A stretch of 64,000 nucleotides of DNA from Candidatus Uabimicrobium amorphum (GTDB lineage: Bacteria; Planctomycetota; Uabimicrobiia; Uabimicrobiales; Uabimicrobiaceae): positions 3,410,001 to 3,474,000 of the forward strand of contig NZ_AP019860.1 in NCBI RefSeq assembly GCF_009002475.1, read 5' to 3'. The notes under the pieces are model-generated. The model searched no databases. It worked only from the letters and a program-made list of their open reading frames with translations, and was not told the origin of the DNA. Positions 28,701 to 37,133 of this stretch are shown piece after piece. Within the stretch, counting starts at the first letter, position 1. Every line of letters begins with the position of its first letter. The position numbers were made by a program, and so were the translations under genes.

Positions 28701-29882
28701 AAAAATTTAGACTTTATTTATAAAGACTTTCCTTACCATTTAAAAAATTTACGTTCCGCAGCAAATGCGCCTATTGAAGTGGATATCAACACAGTCAAGT
28801 TACGCAATATAGTATCAAAAACGAAACATGGTAATATTGCCATAGATGGCGTTATAGACATTCTTCAAGATGGAAAAACAATTGTTGACCTTAAATGCCG
28901 TGCCGAGAATTTACAAATGGATCAGTTACTCTACACAGCTCTGCGTCCATATCTAAAGGAAATTTTGACTACCCTAAAACCCAAGGGTACTGTAAAAAAT
29001 ATTGACTTTGCTCTTTTTTACAAGGAAGAAAAAAAACAGCCATATTTTCGCTATCGTGTTGATAACTTAAACATCGATTCAGTCATGGCGGAGGACGCTT
29101 TTTTGCGCCAACTCTCGGGAAACTTTTCTTGTTCGGGATTTACCTTCAATGGAAAAAATACCATGAATGGTAAGTGCAGATCAGGGAGTATAAAGCTAGA
29201 TTCCGTAAGTTTACAAGACTTAAACGCAGATATCAAATTTTTCAATCGCTACTTATCGCTAAAACCAAAAGCAAAAATGTACGATGGGAATATACAAGGC
29301 GAAATACTAATGGACACCAGTAGTTATGGTGGATACAAAGGATCTTTTTCTATTGACAAAGTTAGTCTAGCCAAACTAGTAAGAGATGTGAAACAGGAAA
29401 AAAAAGTAGATGTCTCTGGACTGTTATCCGGTTTTTTCAAATTTGAAGGAACTAGTTACAACTCCGAGCAACTCACCGGTAGTGGAAAAATAGATGTCAA
29501 AGATGGTAATCTCTGGGAATTCCCCATCTTCCTGGCCATCTTTGACTTATTCGCTTTGCCTTCTAAACCCAGCTTTCGCGAAGGGAGTATGAAATTTTCC
29601 TTTTCACCAAAAACCATTCAAATTTTATCTCTACAATTAAGTTCTTCATTGTTATCTATTTCGGGAAGCGGTAGTATAAAAAATGGTCAGTGTAATATAC
29701 GTTTGCGCACAAATTTGACCCCGAGAATTATACCGCGTATACCTCTGGTAACCGATGTTCTAGATTATGTAAAAGATGGTGTACTTGGTTTATCTTTAAC
29801 AGGAACAGTACAAAATCCAAGAGTTTCTTTTCTACATTGGAAAGAGTTTCAAAAAATGATCAGTGGTTCAAAAGACAAGTGA
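25767..29882 (+). CDS. Giant AsmA-like envelope protein
   Basis: A 1371-aa protein with an N-terminal membrane anchor (about residues 7-29) and a long periplasmic part. Residues about 50-120 show the AsmA-type start (INFDFREKILTIQDIHVRDL, then SSVVIKKPQVFIRK). The middle has repeated blocks of about 150-200 residues around KKFPYHFDDVYG-type motifs. The C-terminal 170 residues (LLSGFFKFEGTS, LTGSGKIDVKDGNLWEFPIF, then LSLTGTVQNPRVSF) resemble the AsmA-like C-terminal domain found in YhdP/TamB-type proteins, which form grooves for phospholipid passage to the outer membrane. GAGGG precedes the ATG. It is followed by threonine dehydrogenase after 9 bp, which gives no functional link. Confidence 0.8.
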   Translation: MSKKKIFYFLAFFLIVTLGGVIYYVYTLANNQEFLQTKFRQTIKNFFPPHIADKFTPPKNINFDFREKILTIQDIHVRDLQNNTFVSIAELQIKLSSLVQQKISSVVIKKPQVFIRKQNDKYNYHYLVENYITPPKTGDKPSADKLPDIHVYGGEVSYNDPKIFTQQISCSQLNIAANSVDNKYNFTLDAACNFLTSKLNVKGEFADVTSVKSADIKLKLDDLHNKLVSWPRELDVAGDISLKNISFNSKKGFQAQFLTNCSSIYWRDGVLDSYPLTNLSIRSPISNKGFENIDLQCVFLKERITGNNGSWGVNGGRLFLTTQDISVTNAWLGKYQHLHPMIKEIKEVGKINASMKNSFELKQEKQKFSWKMLCSIDKGSFVYRNKKPTTIDNIRFQVQIDDTAATIHQGEWRFCNGTCRFDPYGKILWEDQRLKDVNIELDNVHLTRQFWDSIPFGDEIWQFSQAEGKVSGRVTFPEKFDPSISRNLSFPVHYIPKIDVYVKDASVTIWEAPVPVKNAQGNVVFENGILYLNNLTCNTRDYGGSGLVNGKIWLAVKPYPCLKLDIKCKQCEVRPGIYELFNNNKPFLGRLREWHKIVARVWEEISPKGGKVDVEVIVDKKLGTGTLDPEALVRVETFDTQIAYKNFYYPVKNVNGVVVVDIKQEKQRVDIKNFTARNAEGSFFIEGLLIPQKIDDEFKIALDLEVKGNNALLNNDLRDALDKNSKDIWQQLSPQGQIDAIVKVHKSAYKEDVEWQADIELNQVTVSHKKFCYPVREIMGDARISPGKFRLNASGLSVNDSQINIEGLVENDRYSFSTMVKDFPIEKKVFDYIPGGKDIHDLFRLKGKINLEIDIRGKQKKMDWQAKVTLNHMTGYYKKFPYHFDDVYGTVLVNPKEVKIENCYLRRKQMTARLQGIVKSDDYQLSISGNQVIVDKHLQRCYPEDVKKSLVDFKMKGIVDFQLIIRPGQTPFHLVVFPKNLDFIYKDFPYHLKNLRSAANAPIEVDINTVKLRNIVSKTKHGNIAIDGVIDILQDGKTIVDLKCRAENLQMDQLLYTALRPYLKEILTTLKPKGTVKNIDFALFYKEEKKQPYFRYRVDNLNIDSVMAEDAFLRQLSGNFSCSGFTFNGKNTMNGKCRSGSIKLDSVSLQDLNADIKFFNRYLSLKPKAKMYDGNIQGEILMDTSSYGGYKGSFSIDKVSLAKLVRDVKQEKKVDVSGLLSGFFKFEGTSYNSEQLTGSGKIDVKDGNLWEFPIFLAIFDLFALPSKPSFREGSMKFSFSPKTIQILSLQLSSSLLSISGSGSIKNGQCNIRLRTNLTPRIIPRIPLVTDVLDYVKDGVLGLSLTGTVQNPRVSFLHWKEFQKMISGSKDK

Positions 29883-29891
29883 GTAAATAAA

Positions 29892-30833
29892 ATGACAAAT
29901 GTATTAATTACAGGGGCCGGTGGACAAATTGGAACGGAACTGCGACTCATGCTTTGTGAGACGTATGGTAACGATCACGTCATTGCTTCCGATATCCGAA
30001 AATCTGACACCGTAGATACTCTTTTAGATGTGACAAATGCTCGCGATATAGAGCATATGATAAAAGAAAATAATATTAATACTATTTTCCACATGGCGGC
30101 GGTATTGTCGGCAACGGGTGAAAAACAACCGGAACTCGCGTGGCAAGTAAATATGAATGGCTTATGGAACGTACTTGAATCTGCGCGAAAGTGCGGAGTT
30201 AAAAAAGTTTTTTTTCCTAGCTCCATCGCTGTTTTTGGTCCAGATGTACCAAGAAAAAATTGTCCACAAAACGTTTCCTTGCATCCAACGACATTATATG
30301 GCATCAATAAAGTATCTGGAGAACTGTTGAGTCAATATTACTACGAAAAATACGGTTTAGATGTGCGCAGTATACGTTATCCAGGCTTGATTAGCTATAA
30401 AGCAATGCCTGGCGGCGGAACAACGGACTACGCGGTAGAAATTTTTTATGAAGCGATAAAGTCGCAACACTATACTTGTTTCGTACGCAAAGATACGCGC
30501 TTGCCGATGATGTATATGTCAGACGCAATTCGTGCAACTATTGACATTATGAATGCGGAACGCAAAAACCTTACCGTTCAAGGGGCATACAACATTGCCG
30601 CGATGCATTTTTCTGCGGAGGAGTTGGTAAGCGAAATCCAAAAACATATTCCCCAGTTCACATGTGAATATTCCCCAGATGAACGCCAAGCCTATGCAGA
30701 TTCATGGCCTGATAGTGTTGAAGATTCACATGCTCGTAAAGATTGGAGCTGGCAACCCGAATACGATTTAGCGGCGATGGTGAGCGATATGATCACGCAA
30801 ATTTCCCATAAAATGAAAACTCCTGCAACATAG
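29892..30833 (+). CDS. L-threonine 3-dehydrogenase, short-chain (epimerase-like) type
   Basis: A 313-aa NAD-dependent SDR enzyme that oxidises L-threonine to 2-amino-3-ketobutyrate. The GAGGQIG dinucleotide motif is at residues 8-14 and the catalytic YGINK (Y136, K140) is intact. The segment PGLISYKAMPGGGTTDYAVE is the hallmark that separates this threonine dehydrogenase from UDP-galactose 4-epimerase, and DTRLPMMYM is also typical. Length matches the family. The usual partner, 2-amino-3-ketobutyrate CoA ligase, is not in the window. It is placed between an AsmA-like protein and a secreted unknown, apparently in one transcript. Confidence 0.92.
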   Translation: MTNVLITGAGGQIGTELRLMLCETYGNDHVIASDIRKSDTVDTLLDVTNARDIEHMIKENNINTIFHMAAVLSATGEKQPELAWQVNMNGLWNVLESARKCGVKKVFFPSSIAVFGPDVPRKNCPQNVSLHPTTLYGINKVSGELLSQYYYEKYGLDVRSIRYPGLISYKAMPGGGTTDYAVEIFYEAIKSQHYTCFVRKDTRLPMMYMSDAIRATIDIMNAERKNLTVQGAYNIAAMHFSAEELVSEIQKHIPQFTCEYSPDERQAYADSWPDSVEDSHARKDWSWQPEYDLAAMVSDMITQISHKMKTPAT

Positions 30834-30854
30834 TTTTATCAGGCGGTACTCGAT

Positions 30855-31859
30855 ATGCTAAAAACAAAATACATTGCACTTATCATATCCATGATGCTCA
30901 GTTTGTCTCTTTATGGAGTAGAGGGAAAAATAACTCTGGAGAATGGGAAAACATATGAAGGTACTATTGAAGCTCGTTTATTGCGTATAAAAGACATTTT
31001 TCAGAACAAAGATGTAAAAATTCGCGTCAAACAAATTTACAGCGTAAAGCTTCTCCACGAGAGTTTAGAACAAAATTTAGAGTGGAGTTCCAAAAAAGAA
31101 ATCGTCGTCAAAAGACATATTTTAATGATCACAACGCGCAAAGGACAAAGGTATTGGGGACGTGCGCGCTGGCGTATACGCATTATAAAAAACAATAAAG
31201 AACGTTCGTTTGTATTCCCCACAAAACAAAATTTAGGTCAAAAACGCAAGAACTACTACGCGAAGTCTCTTATCATTAACGAGAATATTGCATTACCAAC
31301 AAAACAATTTCCTTATCTTCAAGGTAACTTTTCGCCAAACCTACGTAAAAATATCATAAGTGTTTTTGGTATTCATTATCAATTAGGCGCCTTTTTCCGC
31401 GCAGGGTTGACAAAAACAGGTTATGAATTCCACAATATTTTTCCAGGCATCTATGATTTCATCATTGTCACGAACAAGGGACTTATTTTTCATCTGACAA
31501 AACCAAAACGGCAAAAAATTTTAGACAGTGTTGTTGATGAATACCAGTATGGAAGAAATTTAAAAAAATGGATAGAGGAACGCGGAAATTTGAACGTTCG
31601 CTACCAAGTCATGTTCTATATTGGGCACCTCTCTGATACTAGAGTTTTTATTATGAAAAAAGATCGCAAACAAGTTACCTATTTATTGTGGGTTTGTAAA
31701 TATCGTAAAAACAGAAAAAAATGGAGCATAAAAAATCAAGCACAACTTTATTCACAACCTATGGATAATAAAGCTATTCCACGCTTATTCATCGATCAAA
31801 AGTTAGGTGGAATACACGTACTTTTTGGTAAAAAACAATGGAATTATTTAATCGAGTAA
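30855..31859 (+). CDS. Secreted protein of unknown function
   Basis: A 334-aa protein with a signal peptide (residues 1-21, cleavage near SLYG). The mature N-terminus GKITLENGKTYEGTIEARLLRI recalls short beta modules of secreted planctomycete proteins. The rest is rich in Lys, Ile and aromatic residues with no motif I recognise. AGGCGG precedes the ATG 21 bp after the threonine dehydrogenase stop. The PqaA-type gene follows after 5 bp, or overlaps if its longer start is used. Both products are exported, so they may work together. Confidence 0.65.
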   Translation: MLKTKYIALIISMMLSLSLYGVEGKITLENGKTYEGTIEARLLRIKDIFQNKDVKIRVKQIYSVKLLHESLEQNLEWSSKKEIVVKRHILMITTRKGQRYWGRARWRIRIIKNNKERSFVFPTKQNLGQKRKNYYAKSLIINENIALPTKQFPYLQGNFSPNLRKNIISVFGIHYQLGAFFRAGLTKTGYEFHNIFPGIYDFIIVTNKGLIFHLTKPKRQKILDSVVDEYQYGRNLKKWIEERGNLNVRYQVMFYIGHLSDTRVFIMKKDRKQVTYLLWVCKYRKNRKKWSIKNQAQLYSQPMDNKAIPRLFIDQKLGGIHVLFGKKQWNYLIE

Positions 31860-31864
31860 ATACT

Positions 31865-33100
31865 ATGAGATGGCTTTTTTTATTACTATTGTTAACCAGT
31901 ATGATAAACGCGGATTTAGAGAAGTATATCTTTGCTAAAGACAAAGCGTTTTCGTGGGAAGAATTGGACAAAAAAGATAATGTTCACAAACTTGCTTTTA
32001 CTTCACAAGTTTGGCAAGAAAAGAGTTGGTATCATCACCTTTATGTGGTACTACCTGAAGGGGAAGTTAAAAATAATACGGCTTTGCTATGGATCGCCGG
32101 TAGTGGTGATGGCAAAACAGAAATTAAATTTGCAAAAAAAATTGCGACACTGAGTAAAAGTGTTGTTTTTGTTTTAATGGCGGTTCCCAATCAACCGATG
32201 TTTAATGGTTTATTTGAAGATCAGTTGCTGGCATACTCAATTGCAAAAACCATCAAGAAGCAAGACACAAAACACTTGATCTTGTATCCCATGGTAAAAA
32301 GCGCTATCCAAGCAATGAATCTAGCGCAAGAATTTGCGAAGAACAAACAACTAAAAATAGATAGCTTCGTAGTAACAGGTGCCTCTAAGAGAGGCTGGAC
32401 AACATGGCTAACTTCTTTAGATCCTAGAGTAAAAGCCATCGTTCCCATTGTCTTTGATTTCCTCAATATAAAAAAACAAATAAAGCATTATATGGATATT
32501 TGGGGGGAATACGGTTCATTCGTAAAAGATTACGACAAAGCAGGTGTATTTCGTGATATAGTCACGGAAAAAGGAACAATTGTCGCCAAAGCCATTGATC
32601 CATATTCTTATAGAGAGCGTATTTTAATTCCGAAGTTCATCGTTCTCGCCACCAATGATCGATTTTCTCCGCTCATTAATCTTAACTCGTATTACGAAGG
32701 TCTAAAGGGCAAAACATACATTTGTTATGTGCCCAACAATCGTCATCGTATCAAGTCTACATCTCGCATCCGTAACATTATCGTTGCAGCACTTCACTAT
32801 GCAAATAGTGGCGAGAAGCTTCCCGAATTTTCCTGGGGATTTCAAGACAAAAAACAGAAGGTCAAAATACCTCTGAAAATAAAAGGAGCGTTAGACAAAG
32901 TGAATATTTGGCACACAGATGCCACCACAGGACGTGATTTTCGTAATGCGTCGTGGAAAAGCTTTGAACTTCCCAAATTTATCACATCAGCAACTGTAAG
33001 AGTCCGTGAAGGAATTTATCGTGCCGCTTTTGTGGAAGCAATTTTCAAATACGGCAATGGTGAGGTAAGCTTTTCTTCTACGGTGAGAGTGTTTAAGTAG
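31865..33100 (+). CDS. PhoPQ-activated pathogenicity-related protein (PqaA-like hydrolase)
   Basis: A 411-aa secreted alpha/beta hydrolase. The ATG at 31865 is chosen because it starts directly with a signal peptide (MRWLFLLLLLTSMINA); a start at 31838 overlaps the upstream gene. The mature N-terminus has the family's YIFAKDKAFSWEE and the LYVVLPEG strand. The nucleophile elbow GASKRGWTTWL places the serine at 174, and DPRVKAIVPIVFDFLN follows. In Salmonella the homologue PqaA is PhoP-controlled and linked to resistance to melittin. Here no PhoPQ pair is nearby, so the name says only which family this is. The C-terminal 100 residues form a beta domain. Confidence 0.88.
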   Translation: MRWLFLLLLLTSMINADLEKYIFAKDKAFSWEELDKKDNVHKLAFTSQVWQEKSWYHHLYVVLPEGEVKNNTALLWIAGSGDGKTEIKFAKKIATLSKSVVFVLMAVPNQPMFNGLFEDQLLAYSIAKTIKKQDTKHLILYPMVKSAIQAMNLAQEFAKNKQLKIDSFVVTGASKRGWTTWLTSLDPRVKAIVPIVFDFLNIKKQIKHYMDIWGEYGSFVKDYDKAGVFRDIVTEKGTIVAKAIDPYSYRERILIPKFIVLATNDRFSPLINLNSYYEGLKGKTYICYVPNNRHRIKSTSRIRNIIVAALHYANSGEKLPEFSWGFQDKKQKVKIPLKIKGALDKVNIWHTDATTGRDFRNASWKSFELPKFITSATVRVREGIYRAAFVEAIFKYGNGEVSFSSTVRVFK

Positions 33101-33132
33101 AACTTTGATTTGCAAATATATGGTGAAAATAA

Positions 33133-33164
33133 TATGCCATCCTCAATTTTATGAGGATGGCATA
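33133..33164. terminator. Bidirectional terminator
   Basis: A perfect 13-bp stem (TATGCCATCCTCA and its complement) with loop ATTTTA, between the convergent PqaA-like and dnaK genes. Confidence 0.75.
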
Positions 33165-33178
33165 CTTTAGAGAATAAG

Positions 33179-35095
33179 TTACTCTTTTACTTCAAATTCG
33201 GCATCAATAACATCATCATTCTTCTTTTCCGCTTCTGGCTCTTCGCCTGCACTTGGTTGTGGACCGCCTGGCTGACCTTGAGCTTGAGCTTGTTCTTGCT
33301 CGTACATCATTTTACCAATTTCCTGGCATGCAACACTGAAGTTTTCCATTTCTTTTTTCATCTCATCAATATCGCCACCTTCGATAGCCTTCTTGAGCTT
33401 TTCTTTGGCGTCTTCGATGTTTTTCTTTTGATCTTCAGAAATTTTATCTCCATGCTCGGCAATGGGTTTTTCCATTGTGTATAGCAAGTTCTCTGCCTGA
33501 TTTTTTGTATCAATGCGCTCTTTAATTTTCTTGTCTTCTTCCGCGTGCTTTTCTGCATCTTGACGCATTTTTTCAATTTCTTCCTCTGATAATCCGGAAG
33601 AATTTTGAATTTGGATAGATTGTTCTTTTCCAGTTTTCTTGTCTTTAGCAGACACATGCAAAATACCGTTTGCATCGATATTAAAGGAAACCTCAATTTG
33701 CGGAATACCACGTGGAGCAGGTGCGATACCATCTAGGCGAAAGTTACCCAAGGTACGGTTATCGTTTGCCATGCTACGTTCACCTTGTAAGATGTGGATG
33801 TCTACCGCAGTTTGGTTGTCCGCCGCAGTGGAAAATACCTCTTTCTTTTCGGTAGGAATCGTTGTATTTTTTTGAATAAGAGGTGTCATCATAGCACCAA
33901 GAGTTTCGATTCCAAGAGATAGAGGGGTTACATCGAGAAGAAGAACATCTTTTAGCTTGCTATCTCCTGCGAGGATACCACCTTGGATTGCCGCACCCAA
34001 AGCCACAACTTCATCTGGATTCACACCCTTGTGCGGATCTTTTCCAAAAATTTCTTTTACCATTGCTTGCACACAAGGAATACGGCTAGAACCACCAACA
34101 AGAACGACTTCATCTATATCACTCGCTTTTAACTTTGCGTCTTTTAATGCTTGAACACAAGGGGTTTTTGTTCTTTCGACCAAGTCTTTCACGAGTTGCT
34201 CAAACTGCGCACGAGTTATTTTTTTTGTTAAGTGTTTTGGGCCACTTTGATCCGCGGTGATAAACGGTAAATTCACATCGGTTTGCATTACAGTAGAAAG
34301 TTCGCACTTCGCTTTTTCTGCAGCTTCTTTAAGACGTTGCAAAGCCATTTCATCTTTACGTAAATCAATACCTTGTTCTTTTTTGAAATCTTCTGCCAAA
34401 AAGTGAATGAGAGCTTCGTCAAAATCGTCTCCACCAAGACGGGTGTCTCCATTGGTCGATTTTACTTCAAAAACATCTTCGCCCACTTCGAGAATAGATA
34501 CGTCAAAGGTACCTCCACCTAGGTCAAAAACCACTATTTTTTGGTTTTTCTTCTTTTCTAAACCATATGCTAATGAAGCGGCTGTAGGTTCGTTGATAAT
34601 TCTCTTAACTTCCAAACCAGCGATACGTCCGGCATCTTTAGTCGCTTGTCTCTGGCTATCATTGAAATATGCAGGTACAGTTACAACGGCTTCTTTTATT
34701 TCTTCACCTAGATAATCTTCTGCGGCTTTTTTCAAATTGCGCAAAACAAACGAGCTGATCTCTGGTGGCGTATATGTTTTTCCGTCAATATTTACTTTAA
34801 CGAGATCGTTCGCTTCTCCCTCGATGCTGTATGGGATCATTTTTTCTTCTGAAGCAACTTCGCCGTGTCTTCTCCCCATAAATCTCTTGATAGAAAAAAT
34901 AGTATTTTTTGGATTTGTCACAGCCTGGCGCTTTGCGGTTACACCAACTAGTCGTTCACCATCTTTTGTGAATGCAACAACTGAAGGAGTAATACGGCTA
35001 CCATCAGTATTGGCAATTACGACGGGTTGTTCACCTTCCATAACGGCAACAACGGAATTGGTAGTTCCTAAATCAATACCTATAATTTTACCCAT
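33179..35095 (-). CDS. dnaK: Chaperone DnaK (Hsp70)
   Basis: A 638-aa ATP-dependent chaperone that binds exposed hydrophobic segments together with DnaJ and GrpE. The nucleotide-binding domain is complete ([55 protein letters not shown]). The substrate-binding domain has [18 protein letters not shown] residues (here ETLGAM) and the C-terminal tail is [10 protein letters not shown]. Length is standard. AAAGGGA lies before the ATG. Neither grpE nor dnaJ is adjacent and I see no CIRCE element (TTAGCACTC-N9-GAGTGCTAA) upstream, so heat control, if present, uses another mechanism. Confidence 0.98.
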   Translation of the reverse strand: MGKIIGIDLGTTNSVVAVMEGEQPVVIANTDGSRITPSVVAFTKDGERLVGVTAKRQAVTNPKNTIFSIKRFMGRRHGEVASEEKMIPYSIEGEANDLVKVNIDGKTYTPPEISSFVLRNLKKAAEDYLGEEIKEAVVTVPAYFNDSQRQATKDAGRIAGLEVKRIINEPTAASLAYGLEKKKNQKIVVFDLGGGTFDVSILEVGEDVFEVKSTNGDTRLGGDDFDEALIHFLAEDFKKEQGIDLRKDEMALQRLKEAAEKAKCELSTVMQTDVNLPFITADQSGPKHLTKKITRAQFEQLVKDLVERTKTPCVQALKDAKLKASDIDEVVLVGGSSRIPCVQAMVKEIFGKDPHKGVNPDEVVALGAAIQGGILAGDSKLKDVLLLDVTPLSLGIETLGAMMTPLIQKNTTIPTEKKEVFSTAADNQTAVDIHILQGERSMANDNRTLGNFRLDGIAPAPRGIPQIEVSFNIDANGILHVSAKDKKTGKEQSIQIQNSSGLSEEEIEKMRQDAEKHAEEDKKIKERIDTKNQAENLLYTMEKPIAEHGDKISEDQKKNIEDAKEKLKKAIEGGDIDEMKKEMENFSVACQEIGKMMYEQEQAQAQGQPGGPQPSAGEEPEAEKKNDDVIDAEFEVKE

Positions 35096-35320
35096 GATTT
35101 ATCCCTTTATTCTGAAATTTGCGGAGTATCGTGTAAGTTTTTTATCTATATTTTTATTTTATTTTTATCTGTAGCAAATAGCATGCCGTAAAACCCCGCA
35201 ACAATATAAAACCTTTCAAATAAATAACTTAAAGAGGAAGCGCATCGATTTACGATAGTTCATATTGCCAATATATGCTCTTTTATGCTGTAGAATAATG
35301 TCATTTTGGCGGAGATATTC

Positions 35321-35348
35321 TTGTAAAATTTTTAATAAATATTATAAT
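35321..35348 (+). promoter_or_regulatory. Promoter upstream of the SpoVG-like gene
   Basis: TTGTAA at 35321-35326, a 16-bp spacer and TATAAT at 35343-35348. The -10 box is inside a perfect AATATTATAATATT palindrome (35338-35351). The leader would be about 130 nt. The rest of the 388-bp divergent gap between dnaK and spoVG is AT-rich; I see no gene in it. Confidence 0.55.
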
Positions 35349-35433
35349 ATTAAAGATTAAACAAAATAATACATTCTTTTAAAAAGAATAAACACATGTC
35401 TTAGGTAAGTTATTTAGGTCTACTTGTTTTGTT

Positions 35434-35449
35434 TCACTATGCATAGTGA
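35434..35449. promoter_or_regulatory. 16-bp perfect palindrome in the SpoVG leader
   Basis: TCACTATGCATAGTGA, perfectly self-complementary, about 35 bp before the start codon and downstream of the predicted promoter. Its position suits a repressor site or a leader element. Confidence 0.5.
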
Positions 35450-35483
35450 TCAGCAAACATTGATTTTATATAGGAGAAACAAG

Positions 35484-35873
35484 TTGGAGATTACAGAAGT
35501 TAAAGTTAAAGTTGTCGAATCAAAAAATGATAGACTGCAAGCTTTTTGCAGCATTACAATCGACAATTGTTTTGTGATTCGCGATTTAAAAATCATCGAA
35601 GGCGCCAAAGGGGCTTTCGTGGCTATGCCGAGTAGAAAAATAATGGGTAAATGTCCTCATTGTAGTGCAAAAAATCATATTAAAGCTCGTTTTTGTAACG
35701 AATGTGGTGTACAACTCACAGAGGGAGACAAGGCAAAAGGAGCAAAACTGCACGCTGATATAGCCCATCCAATTAATTCAGAATGTCGTAATCTACTCCA
35801 AGACAAAATTCTTGAAGTCTACGAAAAAGAAAAAGCCATTTTTCTACAACAATTTGCCGGGCAACCCGCATAA
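35484..35873 (+). CDS. spoVG: SpoVG-family protein with inserted zinc ribbon
   Basis: A 129-aa protein. The start is a TTG at 35484, placed 6 bases after AGGAGA; it gives the canonical SpoVG N-terminus MEITEVKVKVVE. An upstream ATG at 35424 would add 20 unrelated residues. SpoVG proteins are small nucleic-acid-binding regulators. The core motifs are present: SITIDNCFVIRDLKIIEG, FVAMPSRK and DIAHPINSE. Between AMPSRK and DIAHPIN, where normal SpoVG has a few residues, lies a treble-clef type ribbon (CPHCSAKNHIKARFCNECG; two CxxC pairs). The zinc ribbon probably adds nucleic-acid or protein contacts. A terminator follows. Confidence 0.9.
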   Translation: MEITEVKVKVVESKNDRLQAFCSITIDNCFVIRDLKIIEGAKGAFVAMPSRKIMGKCPHCSAKNHIKARFCNECGVQLTEGDKAKGAKLHADIAHPINSECRNLLQDKILEVYEKEKAIFLQQFAGQPA

Positions 35874-35943
35874 ACAAATCTAAAAATAAAAACCTTCAAG
35901 CTCAGACTTGTTGGTATAAATGGATTTATAATACTTCAAATGC

Positions 35944-35973
35944 AAGTTCTCAATCCTTCGATTGAGAACTTTT
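35944..35973. terminator. Bidirectional terminator after spoVG
   Basis: A perfect 12-bp stem (AAGTTCTCAATC and its complement) with loop CTTC and T-tracts in both directions, between convergent spoVG and the HhH gene. Confidence 0.88.
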
Positions 35974-36003
35974 GCTATTTATCTTCTTAAACACAACTCA
36001 TAC

Positions 36004-36294
36004 CTATTCAAAACAAAAAAAAGGTAAAACCTTACCAATAGTTTTCTTATTGAGAATATACTCCAAATCTCGTGCTGTTTTAAAGCGACCTTTTTGCAAA
36101 CGGAAGATATGAATTTTTTGCGCTGTCTTTTTTCCGATACCAGGTACGATACACAAACGCTCTCTACGACAGGAATTGATGTTAATTTTGTTATTTGCAA
36201 GAAAAATACTCTGATATTGTATATAATGTGTATAAAAGAACAAAACGTGACATAGTAAAAATACATACAGCAGTGTATTCGTCTGTTTTTTCAT
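36004..36294 (-). CDS. ComEA-like helix-hairpin-helix membrane protein
   Basis: A 96-aa protein with one membrane segment (residues about 7-25) followed by a single HhH module: ININSCRRERLCIVPGIGKK, then TAQKIHIFRLQKGRFKTARDLEYI. The pattern INxN...L...PGIG...A..I is that of the ComEA DNA-receptor domain, which binds double-stranded DNA outside the membrane during uptake. It is short but complete for an anchor plus HhH. It is divergent from the rhomboid gene with only 23 bp between starts. No other competence gene is nearby. A shorter frame at 35979-36266 on the same strand overlaps and is not a gene. Confidence 0.8.
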   Translation of the reverse strand: MKKQTNTLLYVFLLCHVLFFYTHYIQYQSIFLANNKININSCRRERLCIVPGIGKKTAQKIHIFRLQKGRFKTARDLEYILNKKTIGKVLPFFCFE

Positions 36295-36317
36295 GAATCT
36301 TCTTTCTAGGAAAAAAT

Positions 36318-37133
36318 ATGAGAGTATATCACCAGCCCTCGGGAAGTAGCCACATAACTCCTGGGGTAAAACGAATTATGACATGCACAATTGCCGTATT
36401 TGCGATACAAGTAATCGCAACATCGGTAATGAAAACATCATTTATCGAAGACTATTTTGCTCTTACACCACGAAAAGCGATTGAAAATTTTTGGATATGG
36501 CAATTTTTTACTCATGGATTTATGCACAATGTCCTTAGTTTTTGGCATATTTTTTTTAATATGCTGGCATTGTTTTTTTTCGGTCACGTTGTCGAGAGAC
36601 GCTATGGTACAAGTAAATTTTACATTTGCTATATAGGTTGTATTGTCTTTGCCGCAATTGTCCATGCAATCAATGCTTACATCAACACAAGTGCAGGAAT
36701 CCCCGCAGTCGGTGCGTCGGGTGCCATTATGGGCATTCTCATGGTAGCGGCATGTTTAATGCCCCATGCCACAGTGTACTTTATGTTTATCCTTCCCATG
36801 CGTATGCGAACCCTTATATGGATTCTTATTGGATTTGAACTATACAACGCCCTGATGTTTCCCCATTCTTCGGTAAGTGCTGCGGCTCACTTAGGTGGTC
36901 TCGCTGCCGGATATTTGTTTTTTCGTTACGGGCAGGGAGTTATTCAGTGGATTGATCGCCTTGAAATGCAAATGGAGAAACAAAACAAAATTCAAGAGCA
37001 AAAAAAGTACAAAAACATGCGTGGCAAAGTCGACGAACTACTTGATAAAATAAACAGTAACGGCATTAACTCACTTAGTGATAAAGAAAAAGACTTTTTG
37101 AAAAAAGCCAGTAAAAAGTATCGGGATGACTAA
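36318..37133 (+). CDS. Rhomboid family intramembrane serine protease
   Basis: A 271-aa membrane protease that cuts substrate helices inside the bilayer. Six or so hydrophobic segments lie between residues 20 and 205. The catalytic serine is S134 in AVGASGAIMG, the histidine H191 in AAAHLGGLAAGY, and N81 with HIFFNML supplies the oxyanion side. The C-terminal 65 residues are a charged, soluble tail ending in a short NSLSDKEKDFLKKASKKYR motif that recurs at the end of many bacterial rhomboids. It overlaps the next gene by a few bases, so the two are co-translated. The substrates are unknown. Confidence 0.95.
   Translation: MRVYHQPSGSSHITPGVKRIMTCTIAVFAIQVIATSVMKTSFIEDYFALTPRKAIENFWIWQFFTHGFMHNVLSFWHIFFNMLALFFFGHVVERRYGTSKFYICYIGCIVFAAIVHAINAYINTSAGIPAVGASGAIMGILMVAACLMPHATVYFMFILPMRMRTLIWILIGFELYNALMFPHSSVSAAAHLGGLAAGYLFFRYGQGVIQWIDRLEMQMEKQNKIQEQKKYKNMRGKVDELLDKINSNGINSLSDKEKDFLKKASKKYRDD

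Noticed and set aside
35096..35483. CIRCE heat-shock operator upstream of dnaK
   Set aside because: No TTAGCACTC-N9-GAGTGCTAA or close form is present in the gap.
35979..36266. A 95-aa minus-strand frame next to the HhH gene
   Set aside because: It overlaps the HhH gene in another frame and shows no family pattern, whereas the 36004-36294 frame has the PGIG hairpin motif.
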